From NCBI GenBank assembly GCA_025617745.1, contig CM046868.1, positions 22,745,608-22,809,607 of the forward strand: DNA of 64,000 nt, given 5' to 3'. The stretch is from Heliocidaris erythrogramma. Taxonomy: Eukaryota; Echinodermata; Echinoidea; Camarodonta; Echinometridae. This document shows positions 22,566-33,714 of the stretch, one piece after another. The first letter of the stretch is position 1. Each line of letters begins with the position of its first letter. Position numbers and translations under genes: made by a program. The notes beneath the pieces are model-generated. The model was not told where the DNA came from and made no database searches. It worked only from the letters and a program-made list of their open reading frames with translations.

Positions 22566-22865
22566 CTCATCCCCCTCCCCCTCTCCCTCTCTCTCTCTCG
22601 CTCATTACATCAATCTCTCATCATCTTTCTCTGTGTATATATCTCTCACAGATCATCCCTTGCTCTTTCATGCCCTCTTGCATAAAAAAGTTGCGATTAA
22701 ACGCAACTCGAAAAATTAAACCCAAGTCCAAAACAAGCGATCCTGATTGGCTGAAAATCAACTTTGCAACTTTTTATGCAAGAGGGGCTGAGTCTCTATA
22801 CAGCCTTTTCTCCTCTCTTTCCTTTTCTCTCTCTCTCTTTCCTCCCCCCTTCTCTCTATCTCTAT

Positions 22866-22900
<35 letters not shown>

Positions 22901-22925
22901 ATCTCTCTCTATTCCTATATTTTTA
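22566..22925. repeat. CT-rich microsatellites flanking a 110-bp MITE
   Basis: (CT)n-rich tracts at about 22566-22605 and 22810-22915. Between them, 22673-22788 is a short inverted-repeat element with ~21-bp ends reading CCTCTTGCATAAAAAAGTTG and its complement, plus an internal CGATTAAACGCAACTCG. Confidence 0.6.
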
Positions 22926-23164
22926 TCGTTACGTGCTCACAAATCGAGGCTGGTAAACAGCAATATCAACATCAAATGGATAGGGAGTCGACTTATTAGG
23001 TAATACATTATATTTTCATGTGAAAATGATACCCAAATATAATGTCATTTACTGGCTCTGATGATATACCCAATTATGCAATTATGTGTACATAATATAA
23101 ATTCATAGCTACAGTGCTTCCCCTCAAACAGTTGGAAATAGCAAAATAAATATTTAAAGGAAAT

Positions 23165-23970
23165 TTTTAGACCTGTGCATAGCTTATGGTCTTTTCTATC
23201 AAATGACACCAAAAAATATGGCAATATTTTACGCTTGAGTGAGCAAAAGCCAGCTATATTAAAGAATGAATATCCACACTTGACAAGAGCCGGTATTTGT
23301 TCTGGCTCGTATTAGCAAAGTTAAGTCATGGAAAGGCTTATTAATTTTCACATTCTGAAGATTAAAAGACAATAATGAAATGGCAGGCTTTGTTCTTGAT
23401 ATATCCTTACATATCACATTAACATTTATGCTTGAGTGAGCAATTCAATACTTTATTGAGTGTAATGAAATATTACTCTTTGTTGAGTTTTTAAATTCAG
23501 GCTGGCTTGCTCACCCAAACATAACGGTTTGATGTGATATGCCAGGACATGTACGGAGAACAAGCCTCTTTTTTCATAACTTGTCTTTATTGATCAGAAT
23601 ATGCCAATTGCTAAGCATTTCCACGACTATGAACTTCGCTGGTATCGGCAAGAAAAAATACAAATCCTTGTTAAGTGTGGATTTTGCAACCTTTCGCAAA
23701 AGTGATGGCTTTTGCTCACTCAGGCATAAAATATCGTTAAATGATTTGGTGTCATTTAATAAACAGACCCTTAACTATGCACAAGTATGATATTTCCCTT
23801 GTGGAGACTTTTTCTCTCTACGGTTCTCAACTTTGTTTATACAAATACCAATTCTTGTCAAGTCTGAATTTCTCACCCTTTCACAAAAGTGGCTTTTGTT
23901 CAATAAAGCGTTACATATCGTCATATTATTTTGGTGACTTCATAGAAGAGACCCTAAGCTATCCACTATG
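23165..23970. repeat. Multi-arm diverged inverted repeat
   Basis: A ~120-bp module appears inverted at about 23165-23300, direct at 23640-23790 and more diverged at 23795-23970. Shared segments include GGCTTTTGCTCACTCAGGC, AAATGATTTGGTGTCATTT and a CCTTAACTATGCAC-like end. No coding potential. It resembles a decayed foldback/MITE cluster. Confidence 0.6.
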
Positions 23971-23974
23971 ATGA

Positions 23975-24284
23975 AGATCTTCTGAAAATATCTTGAAATA
24001 TTTATTTGGGAAGACATTTTCCAAATGTTAACTTTTTGGGGGCCGCACTGTATAGATGATATATTTTTATTCCAACACTCGGAATCCGAATCTTGGACAT
24101 TATTGCATCTAAATACATCAATATAATACGTCTACGTGAAATATAAACATTTCTATACATTCTATACAAATATATACATACATACATACATACATATATT
24201 TTTAAACAAACTATATCTCGATGAAAATATAAACGTTTACGGTGTCAACTGCAATTTAAGTTTTATTACAAGTCGTTGAAGGCC

Positions 24285-24330
<46 letters not shown>

Positions 24331-25140
24331 TTATTTTTTTAATGTTTGTTATATCACATCTTCCATAAAATAAACAAACAAACCACAAAACATGGTAACA
24401 TTTTCAGTGCATTTATCATACAGACAATTTACTGAAGATTTGTTTTGGAGCAACCATAAAGCACTAACGGGGGGCATAACTCTATAAGGTTTTTAGTAAT
24501 TTTTCATTTTTGAGTGAAGTAAATGGAAGTTAGGTGTATGTCGTAAAACACATCTCTGTGTTCCGAACGACATATAGGCCTATTTCCTTTTATTTCAACC
24601 TGCGAATAAAAATCACTAAATATATGACTATCGACATCTGTTTCTCTTTCGTATATTCAAAAAGAAAATCGATAATCCGAATAGTCAGAGAGCTACAAAA
24701 TGTTTGGGGGGAAATGTCCTTTGTGTATCCAATACGGCATGGCCAATCTACAAGCAAATATTAACTGAATACAAACAATGTAATAACTTGCAATACATAC
24801 GGGTGGGTCAATGAAACATGGATATTCAATATCATGTGCGTAATACAACGGTAGGCACTCTAGATTTGGTTGCCACTCTATTTCTTCATCTCTGATATTG
24901 TTTGATCAGTGTTCATGCAGTGAGAGTTCCAAATATAATTTGAATTCTATACAAATTGTAAAGGTCACAAACAGTACTGAATATATCAATATCATGAAAC
25001 TATCAAATCCTATCTATTATCACAAAACTATAAAATCCTATCAATCATCATAAAATACCGATTAATGCGTATTAATGTGTATTATACGTGTTTATGCTTG
25101 TGTATTTATATATTTATATATATTGATTATTGTTGATGTT
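23975..25140. other. Intergenic AT-rich DNA
   Basis: A TA microsatellite at about 24288-24318 and CATACATACA repeats near 24176. No gene or retroelement recognised. Confidence 0.4.
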
Positions 25141-25222
25141 ATTTGTCTTATTGTTACCAAACAGGGCCTCATGGAAGCCACCCTGTATAAATATCAGAAA
25201 TAAATAAATAAATAAATAAAAA
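25141..25222 (+). repeat. CR1-like LINE 3' terminal fragment
   Basis: Contains GGGCCTCATGGAAG and an (AAAT)n tail (about 25198-25222), matching the end of the element inserted at 13120-13621. Only the 3' UTR end is recognisable. Confidence 0.55.
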
Positions 25223-25483
25223 TAAAATGACCACATTCATTATCTCGAGTACTAGTATTCTGTGTTTGTCATAATAATTATCATTGAAATTCGATAAAAC
25301 ACTTGGATTTTGCTTAGTTTTTTTTCCCCATGATGATACATCGAAGCCTATTGTTTCGACACCTTTATCATAATTATCCAATGTCTTGATATCAAGAAGT
25401 TTCTTGTTTTTTCCCCCATCCTTTTATTTCGTCAAATAATCTTCATATGTGATCATTAAACCCAATCTCAAATACATTTTAAG

Positions 25484-25755
25484 TAGTGAAAAGACCGTGA
25501 AAGACATGCATAATAATCATAAAGATATACTTCGTCGAAAATATTGCTCTTATAACGTGCACATATATCTATATACATGTATATTCATATGTATTTTCAT
25601 ATTTTGTGCAGTATAGTATTTTGTAAAAAAAAAGTTATTTGACAAATAACGTATTGAAAGTAGTGAAAAGACCGTGAAAGACATGCATAATAATCATAAA
25701 GACATACTTCGTCGAAAATATTGCTCTTATAACGTGCACATATATCTATATACAT
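25484..25755. repeat. 172-bp tandem duplication hosting the LINE
   Basis: Copy 1 is 25484-25655. Copy 2 begins at 25658 and is interrupted after TATATACAT (25755) by the LINE, resuming at about 29566 to 29640. Differences are few. Copy 1 therefore shows what the insertion site looked like when empty. Confidence 0.85.
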
Positions 25756-26080
25756 CAAGATGTGAGTCAAGCGCCTAACAGCTGCCTGATCCTCCTCTCT
25801 TCAACTCTGTTTTATTTCGCCAGACATAGTGGATTTAACTCATTTATCTTGCCACCAGATTATTTTGGAAGCAACACTGACTCTACAGGACAAGTTTGGG
25901 GTAGTTATTCAGTCTCATCTTGTCATATTTTGCAAATCTATAACTTCATTTTCGTTTTTTGCCAATTAAAGCTGACTGCACACTCCAGTACATGGTCATT
26001 ACCCCTGACACAGCCTCAGTGAGATAGAGATAGTCACTACAATTGTTTGCATTGTTCAGACTTCATCTACTTATTGGACA

Positions 26081-29000
26081 ATGTCTTCTATTCATCTTAG
26101 GCTCATTGTCAGTCTAGCCTTGTTTTGTACCATCATAGAGGCAGACAATGGAGAGGGCTTATCAAGGAGTGATCCTTTTATGTCACCAGAGAGGTATTTT
26201 AAATGCTCCACTGTCAGATCGAAGTTCATGAGCAAACCAGTTCTCTATTACAGTAACTCTGATTCTACTTTCACTATTGCCCAATGTGGTGATGTTCAGC
26301 TGAACCCAGGCCCTTCGTTACATCACGCAGCAAGTAATCTTCATGATGATTCTCATGCAGCTTCATCAGTCTTGCACACTGTGCCAGCAACAACGAAACG
26401 GATTCAGTATGACAGGAACACTCTATGTGCTATCAAATGTGTTCATTACCGTCTCGATGCTCCAACATGGACCGTCATCAACAACCTTGGAATATCTGCT
26501 AAACGACCAACGAAAAGAGGAAAGAAAGGAGGCAAGAAACGTTCAAAAATCTTGCATTGTCATTCCTCAGGCATTGGAAATCCATCAGTCTGCAACTTCG
26601 CCCTATGGAATGCAAGGTCCATAAACTCGAAAGCACCTATTATCTGTGAGTTTATTATTGACAATCACATTGATATTCTTGCGCTTACTGAAACGTGGCT
26701 ATCAGGAGACTGCAGAGATGACAGAAGTATTGCAGATCTGCTTAGCTGCCTCCAAGATTTTGAATTTCATCACATCCCTCGGAGGGGTCGTCAGGGTGGA
26801 GGAGTTGGAGTGTGCATTAAGAGGAGCTTCAAGGTCCAAAGGTATGATATGACTGAATACTCGTCTTTTGAGTACCTTGACATATTGATTTCTGCGAATG
26901 GAATAACACCCCTTAGACTTGTAGTAGTATATCGTCCACCAAGATCTGGAACAGCTCAGTCTACATCGCAAATGTTCCTTGAAGAGTTCACTTCACTTCT
27001 TGAACAGTTATCCGTTTATCCTAATCGGCTCATGATCACAGGAGACTTCAATTTCCATGTTGACAGCCCTTCCGACAGAGATGCAACTAGATTTCTTGAT
27101 ATTGTGAGCTCTGTCAACTTGAAACAGCATGTCACCTCGCCAACCCATCGTAGTGGACATATCCTCGATCTTCTGTTGTCACGTGAATCTGATAACTTTG
27201 TTTCCAATATCCAATTTACTAGTTATCTTCCATCAGACCACTACGCTGTGCTTTGTTCTGTGATGATGAAATGTCCGAGACAGCAGAAAACTGAGATACA
27301 CTTCAGGAAGCTCCATAATATCAACCTTGATATGTTTCGTGAAGCCATTCATCAGTCTAAATTATATACATCTCCACCTGATGAATTGGAACAGCAGGTC
27401 GAGCTGTACTCCTCCGTTCTTCATGAGCTGCTGGAAGAACATGCTCCGTTAATCAGCCGTTCGATCCTTCCCAGACCCCATGCTCCATGGTTTGATGGTG
27501 ATATTCGTGAGGCGAAACAGAATCTCCGACGTTTGGAACAAAAGTGGCGTTCAACTAAGCTAGAAGTCCATCATCAAATTTTCAAGGAGGCTTCGTGTTG
27601 CTACAAGAAAATGCTTACTGCCCGGAAGAAGCAATACCATCAAAAACAGTTCGAGAATTGTAATCCCCGCGAACTGTTTCAGAAATTCGAGAAACTGTAT
27701 AAACCTAAATCTTCCTTAATTCTCCCAAAATCCGACTCTGCCTGTGTGTCGCTGCCTGAATGTTTTAAGAATTTCTTTGTACAAAAGGTAGAACGAATAT
27801 CTTCTGATCTATCTGATATGTGTACTGGTACATACGTAGTTGATGAACAGCCATGTGTAAATGTATCTTTCTCTAGATTCAGAAAGATGAAGGTCAGTGA
27901 GATTGAGACTATTATCAAAATGTCAAGCTCAGCAACTTGTAAATTAGACCCTGTACCTACATCTCTTATTAAGAAATGTACTTCCGATCTTGTACCTTAT
28001 ATAACTATGGTTGTAAATAAGTCATTTGCTGAAGGTATTTTTCCACAGAGCCTCAAGATCACCACAGTGTACCCTCTACTTAAAAGTTCAAAGTTAGATA
28101 GTGATGATTTGAAGAATTATCGACCAGTCGCAAATCTCTCCTTCCTTGGGAAGACTGTAGAGAGAGCTGCAGTACTTCAAATCCAAAATTATCTTTCAGA
28201 TAACAACCTACAGTCTCCAATCCAGTCGGCATATCGCCCTTTCCACTCCTGTGAAACTGCCCTAGTAAGAGTATCAAATGACATTTACTCTGCTTCAGAC
28301 AAAGGCTATGAGACTATTTTAGTACTGCTCGATTTTTCTTCAGCGTTTGATACTTTGAGGCATGAAACTCTTCTAAGGAGGCTGAAAGTCAGATATGGTA
28401 TCACTAGTCTAGCTTACCAGTGGTTTGAATCTTACTTGACCAACAGAGAACAAAGGGTAGTCATAAATGGCCTAGAATCTTCCGTTCACGAGCCTAATAT
28501 AGGTGTACCCCAGGGTTCTGTGGTCGGCCCATTGTTATTTACGATGTACTCATCTCCTATATATGATGTAATCAGATCAAATGGAATGTCTGGGATGTGT
28601 TATGCTGATGATACGCAAATTTACATTTCTTTCAAGCCATGTGACCTCCAAGATGCAATTTCCCAAGTTGAAAAATGTGTAAAGGATATTAAGCAATGGT
28701 CAATACATAATGGTCTAAAATTGAACGATAAAAAGACAGAGATTTTGCATCTCTCATCGCAGTTCCGCAAGAGACTGCAGTTTCCAGAAATTATAAACGT
28801 AGATAACACATCAATTATTCCTACCACAGTTGCTAGAAATCTTGGTGTTATGTTTGATCAGAACATGCTCATGAACAAATTTGTTTCTGCAAAATGTCGA
28901 TCAGCATCTTTTGCTCTTTGTAAACTTGGGAAGGTGCGTCGGTTCTTAGATCACAAAACAACTAAAACACTTGTACAGGCTCTGGTTATGTGCCACATCG

Positions 29001-29446
29001 ATTACTGCAATAGTTTGATATATAACATGCCTGAAATGCAACTGAAAAAACTCCAAGTAATTCAAAATTCTGCTGCGCGATTAATAACCTGCACAAGAAA
29101 ACGAGTTCACATCACCCCAGTTTTGAAACGATTACACTGGCTGCCAGTCAAGTCACGCTTGATATTTAAAATACTACTTCTTACCTATCAATGTCTTAAT
29201 TCCACGGCCCCAAATTACCTTTGTGAAACTTTAGTGAAGTATGATCCTCCCCGAAAGCTCAGATCGGCTCAGAAAAACCTCTTACAATGCCCTCATGTAA
29301 ATACAAAGTTTTATGGAGAGCGGTCATTTTCTCATGCTGCTCCGTCACTCTGGAACGATATCCCATCTCATTTAAAAAACTCACCCACAATACCGAAGTT
29401 TAAATCCTCCTTGAAAACCTATCTATTCAAAAAGCACTATAAATGA
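26081..29446 (+). CDS. CR1-like LINE polyprotein: 2A, endonuclease, RT
   Basis: 1121 residues, ATG at 26081 to TGA at 29444-29446. Residues ~6-19 (LRLIVSLALFCTII) form a hydrophobic, signal-peptide-like segment. Residues 70-78, GDVQLNPGP, form a 2A-like ribosome-skipping motif, expected to release a ~77-residue leader and start the downstream protein with proline. The AP endonuclease lies at ~170-395 with LWNARSINSK, ALTETWL, MITGDFNFHVD and SDHYAVL. RT lies at ~610-900 with KNYRPVANLSFLGKTVERA, LLDFSSAFDT, GVPQGSVVGPLLF, the catalytic CYADDTQIYI (about residues 837-846) and NLGVMFDQ. The C-terminus LWNDIPSHLKNSPTIPKFK is typical of CR1-type elements. The frame has no defects. Function: target-primed reverse transcription of its own RNA. 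Confidence 0.9.
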   Translation: MSSIHLRLIVSLALFCTIIEADNGEGLSRSDPFMSPERYFKCSTVRSKFMSKPVLYYSNSDSTFTIAQCGDVQLNPGPSLHHAASNLHDDSHAASSVLHTVPATTKRIQYDRNTLCAIKCVHYRLDAPTWTVINNLGISAKRPTKRGKKGGKKRSKILHCHSSGIGNPSVCNFALWNARSINSKAPIICEFIIDNHIDILALTETWLSGDCRDDRSIADLLSCLQDFEFHHIPRRGRQGGGVGVCIKRSFKVQRYDMTEYSSFEYLDILISANGITPLRLVVVYRPPRSGTAQSTSQMFLEEFTSLLEQLSVYPNRLMITGDFNFHVDSPSDRDATRFLDIVSSVNLKQHVTSPTHRSGHILDLLLSRESDNFVSNIQFTSYLPSDHYAVLCSVMMKCPRQQKTEIHFRKLHNINLDMFREAIHQSKLYTSPPDELEQQVELYSSVLHELLEEHAPLISRSILPRPHAPWFDGDIREAKQNLRRLEQKWRSTKLEVHHQIFKEASCCYKKMLTARKKQYHQKQFENCNPRELFQKFEKLYKPKSSLILPKSDSACVSLPECFKNFFVQKVERISSDLSDMCTGTYVVDEQPCVNVSFSRFRKMKVSEIETIIKMSSSATCKLDPVPTSLIKKCTSDLVPYITMVVNKSFAEGIFPQSLKITTVYPLLKSSKLDSDDLKNYRPVANLSFLGKTVERAAVLQIQNYLSDNNLQSPIQSAYRPFHSCETALVRVSNDIYSASDKGYETILVLLDFSSAFDTLRHETLLRRLKVRYGITSLAYQWFESYLTNREQRVVINGLESSVHEPNIGVPQGSVVGPLLFTMYSSPIYDVIRSNGMSGMCYADDTQIYISFKPCDLQDAISQVEKCVKDIKQWSIHNGLKLNDKKTEILHLSSQFRKRLQFPEIINVDNTSIIPTTVARNLGVMFDQNMLMNKFVSAKCRSASFALCKLGKVRRFLDHKTTKTLVQALVMCHIDYCNSLIYNMPEMQLKKLQVIQNSAARLITCTRKRVHITPVLKRLHWLPVKSRLIFKILLLTYQCLNSTAPNYLCETLVKYDPPRKLRSAQKNLLQCPHVNTKFYGERSFSHAAPSLWNDIPSHLKNSPTIPKFKSSLKTYLFKKHYK
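26288..26314 (+). other. 2A-like ribosome-skipping motif
   Basis: Encodes GDVQLNPGP, where the 2A consensus is D-x-E-x-N-P-G-P. The usual glutamate is glutamine here, a change tolerated in some 2A-like sequences. Skipping would occur between residues 77 (Gly) and 78 (Pro). Upstream residues include hydrophobic FTIAQC. 2A-like sequences near the ORF start are known from sea urchin CR1-like LINEs, some behind signal-like leaders. Confidence 0.85.
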
Positions 29447-29640
29447 CTTTCTTCCAACTGAATGGCATCTGTAATCTCCTACTTTTCAATTCTTTAAGCG
29501 CATAGAGACGCAATGGCAGTGATATGCGCTATATAAGCATCGCGTTATTATTATTATTATTATTATATTTATATGTATTTTCATATTTTGTGCAGTATAG
29601 TATTTTGTAAAAAAAAAGTTATTTGACAAATAACGTATTT

Positions 29641-31047
29641 TCTAAAGTAGTTTTGTAACATAAAGGGTATTTTCACCAGTAGTTATTTGATATGCAAGGG
29701 ATAACATTTTACTTTTCATTACTTCTCCGTAATCGGGCCGTTTTGTACTCCTCCTGTTTAGCTCCTTTTTCGTTTTCTTACCTTTCTTTCATTGCAAATA
29801 TTGAAATTGCATGAAATTTCCATTGTTTCGAAACATTGAAATGTACAATGCAATAAAATATTATTTGAGAAGTATGCCTTAATTTTCCATTATACCTAGA
29901 GGTTTTGGATTTTCGATTTCATTCAAATCGAAAATCCAAAAACTTTTGTTAAACCTACAAGGTAGTTGTGATTTGTAGAAGTGATGATTCCAAAAACACA
30001 TAGCAAAGCAAGAAATGAATAGTAATTTAGGTATATCATGATGACCTTACTGAACCGTGGAGAATGGAGCATAAACCAAGGATTTGATTAACATCTGTGC
30101 AGCATATAGGAATACGTCATGTCATATTGACATCCACGTACATTGTCATTCCCGAAAGAATTGCTGGAAAGAGTTAGGACATGAGCTGCTGGAAAAAGTA
30201 AAGATCAATTTCGAAATAAAACAATAAACCATTAACAGTAGCCGAAGGGATATAACCCTCATCCACGCACGAACTTCTTTTCTTTCGGCATGTTTAGCGA
30301 TCCCTTTGAGAGCTCATTGATATTTTGTATAAACTTGGCAGAACGGGTACATTTTTTCCCGCCGAGAAGGGTGGAAGTGTATTGATATTGGATGTGTTCT
30401 AAAACGCATGATCTACCATCAGTGTATGCACAAGAATGCACACTTGCTCTACGTCTGACTGTCTGTCTGTAATCGGAGTAGACCTTCTATTTTGCGACTC
30501 CATAGACACAGCATTAGTTTGATAGGTATAAAAGGTGGCTTCTTGCATATAGTGCCCATGTCCGTCAAACAGCGACACTCCCGTCTCTCAAGTATTACCT
30601 GTCGGCTGTCGCTCCCAAGCTTGACCCAACTATTGTTTATCAAATCTGATATTCAATGCTCAGTGAGGAACATGAAATTCTCGGTTCTCAAATACAGTGC
30701 AATTTTCAGTGAGTAATTTACGATCAGACAGTTTTATTACGATGATATTTGACGTTTTCATGCATATTATGCAGCTGCTGGCTTCTGTACAGCGCGGATG
30801 TCCGCTTCTGCTGGGAGCTCATCATAGCGCTTGCTCCCAAAATTGAACTGTCTTGGCAATTCAGAAAGTGCAGTTACCTCCTGCATCCATGTTGTATTTC
30901 TTCTACAGGTCCATTAAAGGTGTTCATTGCAAGACCAAAGATGAGATGTGTTCGTATTTTGTAGTCCTCTCAAATAGGCCTATGCAGTCGTCACCATTTT
31001 TACAGCTCATATGAAGTTCCATTTAGCATGGATTTAGCATGAATGAC
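29641..31047. other. Intergenic / 3' flank of the PH-PDZ gene
   Basis: No coding exon recognised. A hairpin (TTGGATTTTCGATTT and its complement) lies at 29903-29937. For the minus-strand gene ending at 31048, an AATAAA signal on the minus strand is at 30738-30733, so the 3' UTR may be about 310 nt. Confidence 0.45.
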
Positions 31048-31179
31048 CTATGATCCGACGATTTCATACAAGCCCTCGTCCTCTTCCTCGAATTCGTACC
31101 CTCTCTGAAGCGTGCGGAAGTCCACGGGATGGAGGATGAGGATGATACTGTTGCCTGCCTTCTTGATCATCTCCCATAC
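31048..31179 (-). CDS. PH-PDZ gene, last coding exon
   Basis: Acceptor TTTATAG, phase 0. It encodes VWEMIKKAGNSIILILHPVD, the last helix and strand of the second PDZ-like domain, then an acidic tail ending YEIVGS and TAG. The tail tyrosine (LYEIV) is a plausible phosphosite. Confidence 0.85.
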   Translation of the reverse strand, partial: VWEMIKKAGNSIILILHPVDFRTLQRGYEFEEEDEGLYEIVGS

Positions 31180-33075
31180 CTATAAATAGAAGGGGAAAAT
31201 AGTGCATGGACAGTCCTTAATCAAATACAGAGTAGGAAGATGGGAGGGGCTTGAGGACCTAAGGCCCAACTTTAACCTTTGGGGCAGTTTATCGTACATT
31301 TCAGGGACTTCTAACACACTGTCGGTATACTGAGTACGAACATTTTTTATGCCTATATAGGTATGGTGTTAAAACTAACATTCATTTTGATGAAATGTCG
31401 CAGGTATTGTGGTTAAAAGCGGTATCAAGTAGCTCGCGGAATTTATTTTCAATGAAAATAAAGAATAATCATGTTATTGCTGAAAAGGTGCTTTTTTATA
31501 GCACCGGCTGGTGAGATTAAGTGAAGAGGCTCGACAATGGGGAAACCGATCATAGCAGTGACAAAGGGTTTGCACAGGTGCGATAGATGGCAGCATAATG
31601 ACCGATTTCACTATTTTAGCATATATATCCCATCTTTGTGAAACATAAATTCAGTGTCAGTTTCAGTTTATTGTTTCATATTTCACGTTTACAATGTTAA
31701 ATATGAAACAATAAACTGAAACAGAAACTGAAACTGAATTTATGTTTGATAAAGATGGGATATAATATATGCAAAAATATCCATTTGTGTTGTGAATTTC
31801 TATTTACTTTAAAATTACATGTACTGTATTAAATTCATGCAACTATTCATGCACTATCTTGTATGCTTATTTTGAAAATGGTAACAAGTATAAATGAATA
31901 GAATAATGTGAAAGGTGTGTGAAATTATTTTCATTATTCGGAAAATAAGGGCAGATAAGGATTTACCTCTGAATTTCAAATTTCAAACTTTCAAGCTCAT
32001 AGGGTGTAAAATATATATGAGACGATTAACTCTGACGATGCTGAAATCCATGACTGGTCTGTGACAATTGCAGCTATTTTCCAAATCGCATTTCATTTTT
32101 GGTTCTGCATCTGATCACTATTCCACAAATTTAAACGTAAAACAGAAGGTGCAAATTTGACGGGATATTCTCTTTTTAATTTATACGTGTTTTTCCATCG
32201 AAATATCTTTGCGATGCACACTACGTTCTAACAATACACTATTAATGGGCCATTAGACATGTTGAGAGAATTCTACCAGATGCCTACCTCTTTGGTAGAT
32301 GCATTGGGGTGGACGTGATCAAAGTTGACTTCGGTGATGACATAGTTGCATTTCAAGCCCGCGCTGCTCAGACAAGTCGTATCGTTAGACTGTAGAGATC
32401 CTCTGCGATGAGCCAGACCCTCAGGATATACCCGCTCAATCTGAAAGGACGAAGATATCATATCGGATTCTATAAATTTTCGTTCAACTTATGAATCACT
32501 GTGATGACAATGGACTGTTGTTTTGGTCAACAAATTTTTAGGATTATGAGCAGGGACCCCGCCATTAAAAAAAATCTACCGGCTAAATTGTTCATCCCCT
32601 TTTCACCCTTTACGGCAAGTAGAAAAATCTGTATCTGTGCTTGTGAAACGTTTTCTACAAAGTTGTCGCGAATTACCAACCCGCTTCAAATATATTTGCG
32701 ACACCCCTGATAATAATTTTTAGTTAAATGCACGCGATTGTTGCTTTCATAATCGGTTCTAAAATGAATTCACTTGCAAGTACCTCTTTGATGATGAATA
32801 ACGTTATTTAACTATGCGTTTGTCATCAAAAAAATACTTCAGTGAAAGAGAAAATTGGCTGATGTTTCATCCAACAGACCAACTATATGCCTTAATTAGC
32901 TTACCTCGTTTCCATTGAGCATTAAACCGATGTCGTCAACATTATCGGAAGTCCATGGAAAGTCACAGATCATACCGAATGGAATTCTCTTCAGCGTGAC
33001 CTCAATCTGCAGAAGAGCAAACATTGATTTATCGATACATGTATGTGTGTGATGGTCTGTGTGTGTGTGTGTGTG

Positions 33076-33131
<56 letters not shown>

Positions 33132-33643
33132 AAAAATTAAAAATTAAAAATTAAAAATTAAAAATAAAAAATAAAAAATAAGTATATATATATATATATA
33201 TAATGATTGCGTAACTTAAATCAAAGTTCCCCAGAGCTGTCCTCCCTTTTTGAAATTTTTTGCAAAGGCTGAAAAAATGTCTCCGCCGGCGACACTGTCG
33301 CCGAAACCACCGACCCGTCTCCGTGGTCTAGTGGTTAAGGCATTGGCGTTCTAAGCCAACGACCCGGGTTCGATTCCCGGCGGAGACATTTTTTCAGCCT
33401 TTGCAAAAAAAATCAAAAAGGGAGGACAGCTCAGGGGAACTTTGATTTAAGTTACGCAACCATTATTCTCTCATTTCCTTTCACATTGTATTTATTTCCA
33501 CGAGAGTTACCAAAGCTGTTGTATGTGTTATTTCCTTACAATATATCTATCTATCTATATATGTACTCATTTTGTTGCCTCTAGATAATTAGCACCCGAG
33601 TACACTACCCCACCATGTTAAAGAGTGTGAGCCAATTGTTGCT

Positions 33644-33714
<71 letters not shown>

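Larger units (their letters stand above)
25756..29565 (+). mobile_element. Apparently intact CR1-like LINE with 2A motif
   Basis: A ~3.8-kb non-LTR retrotransposon: 5' UTR of 325 bp, a single uninterrupted 1121-codon ORF (endonuclease plus RT, no RNase H), a short 3' UTR including GCGCTATATAAGCATCGCG, and a (TTA)n tail (about 29545-29566). There is no target duplication around it, common for CR1. The borders are defined by the tandem copy of the target at 25484-25655. The intact ORF and near-identical flank copies suggest a young insertion. It is the only element here that looks capable of activity. Confidence 0.85.

Noticed and set aside
25484..25755. Long (~170 bp) target-site duplication of the LINE.
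   Set aside because: The repeated block lies in tandem on the left and the right flank continues copy 2; the pattern is insertion into a pre-existing tandem duplication.
25762..26022. 86-codon frame in the LINE 5' UTR as a possible ORF1.
   Set aside because: No ATG at its start (it begins at GTG), no domain, and low-complexity hydrophobic content.
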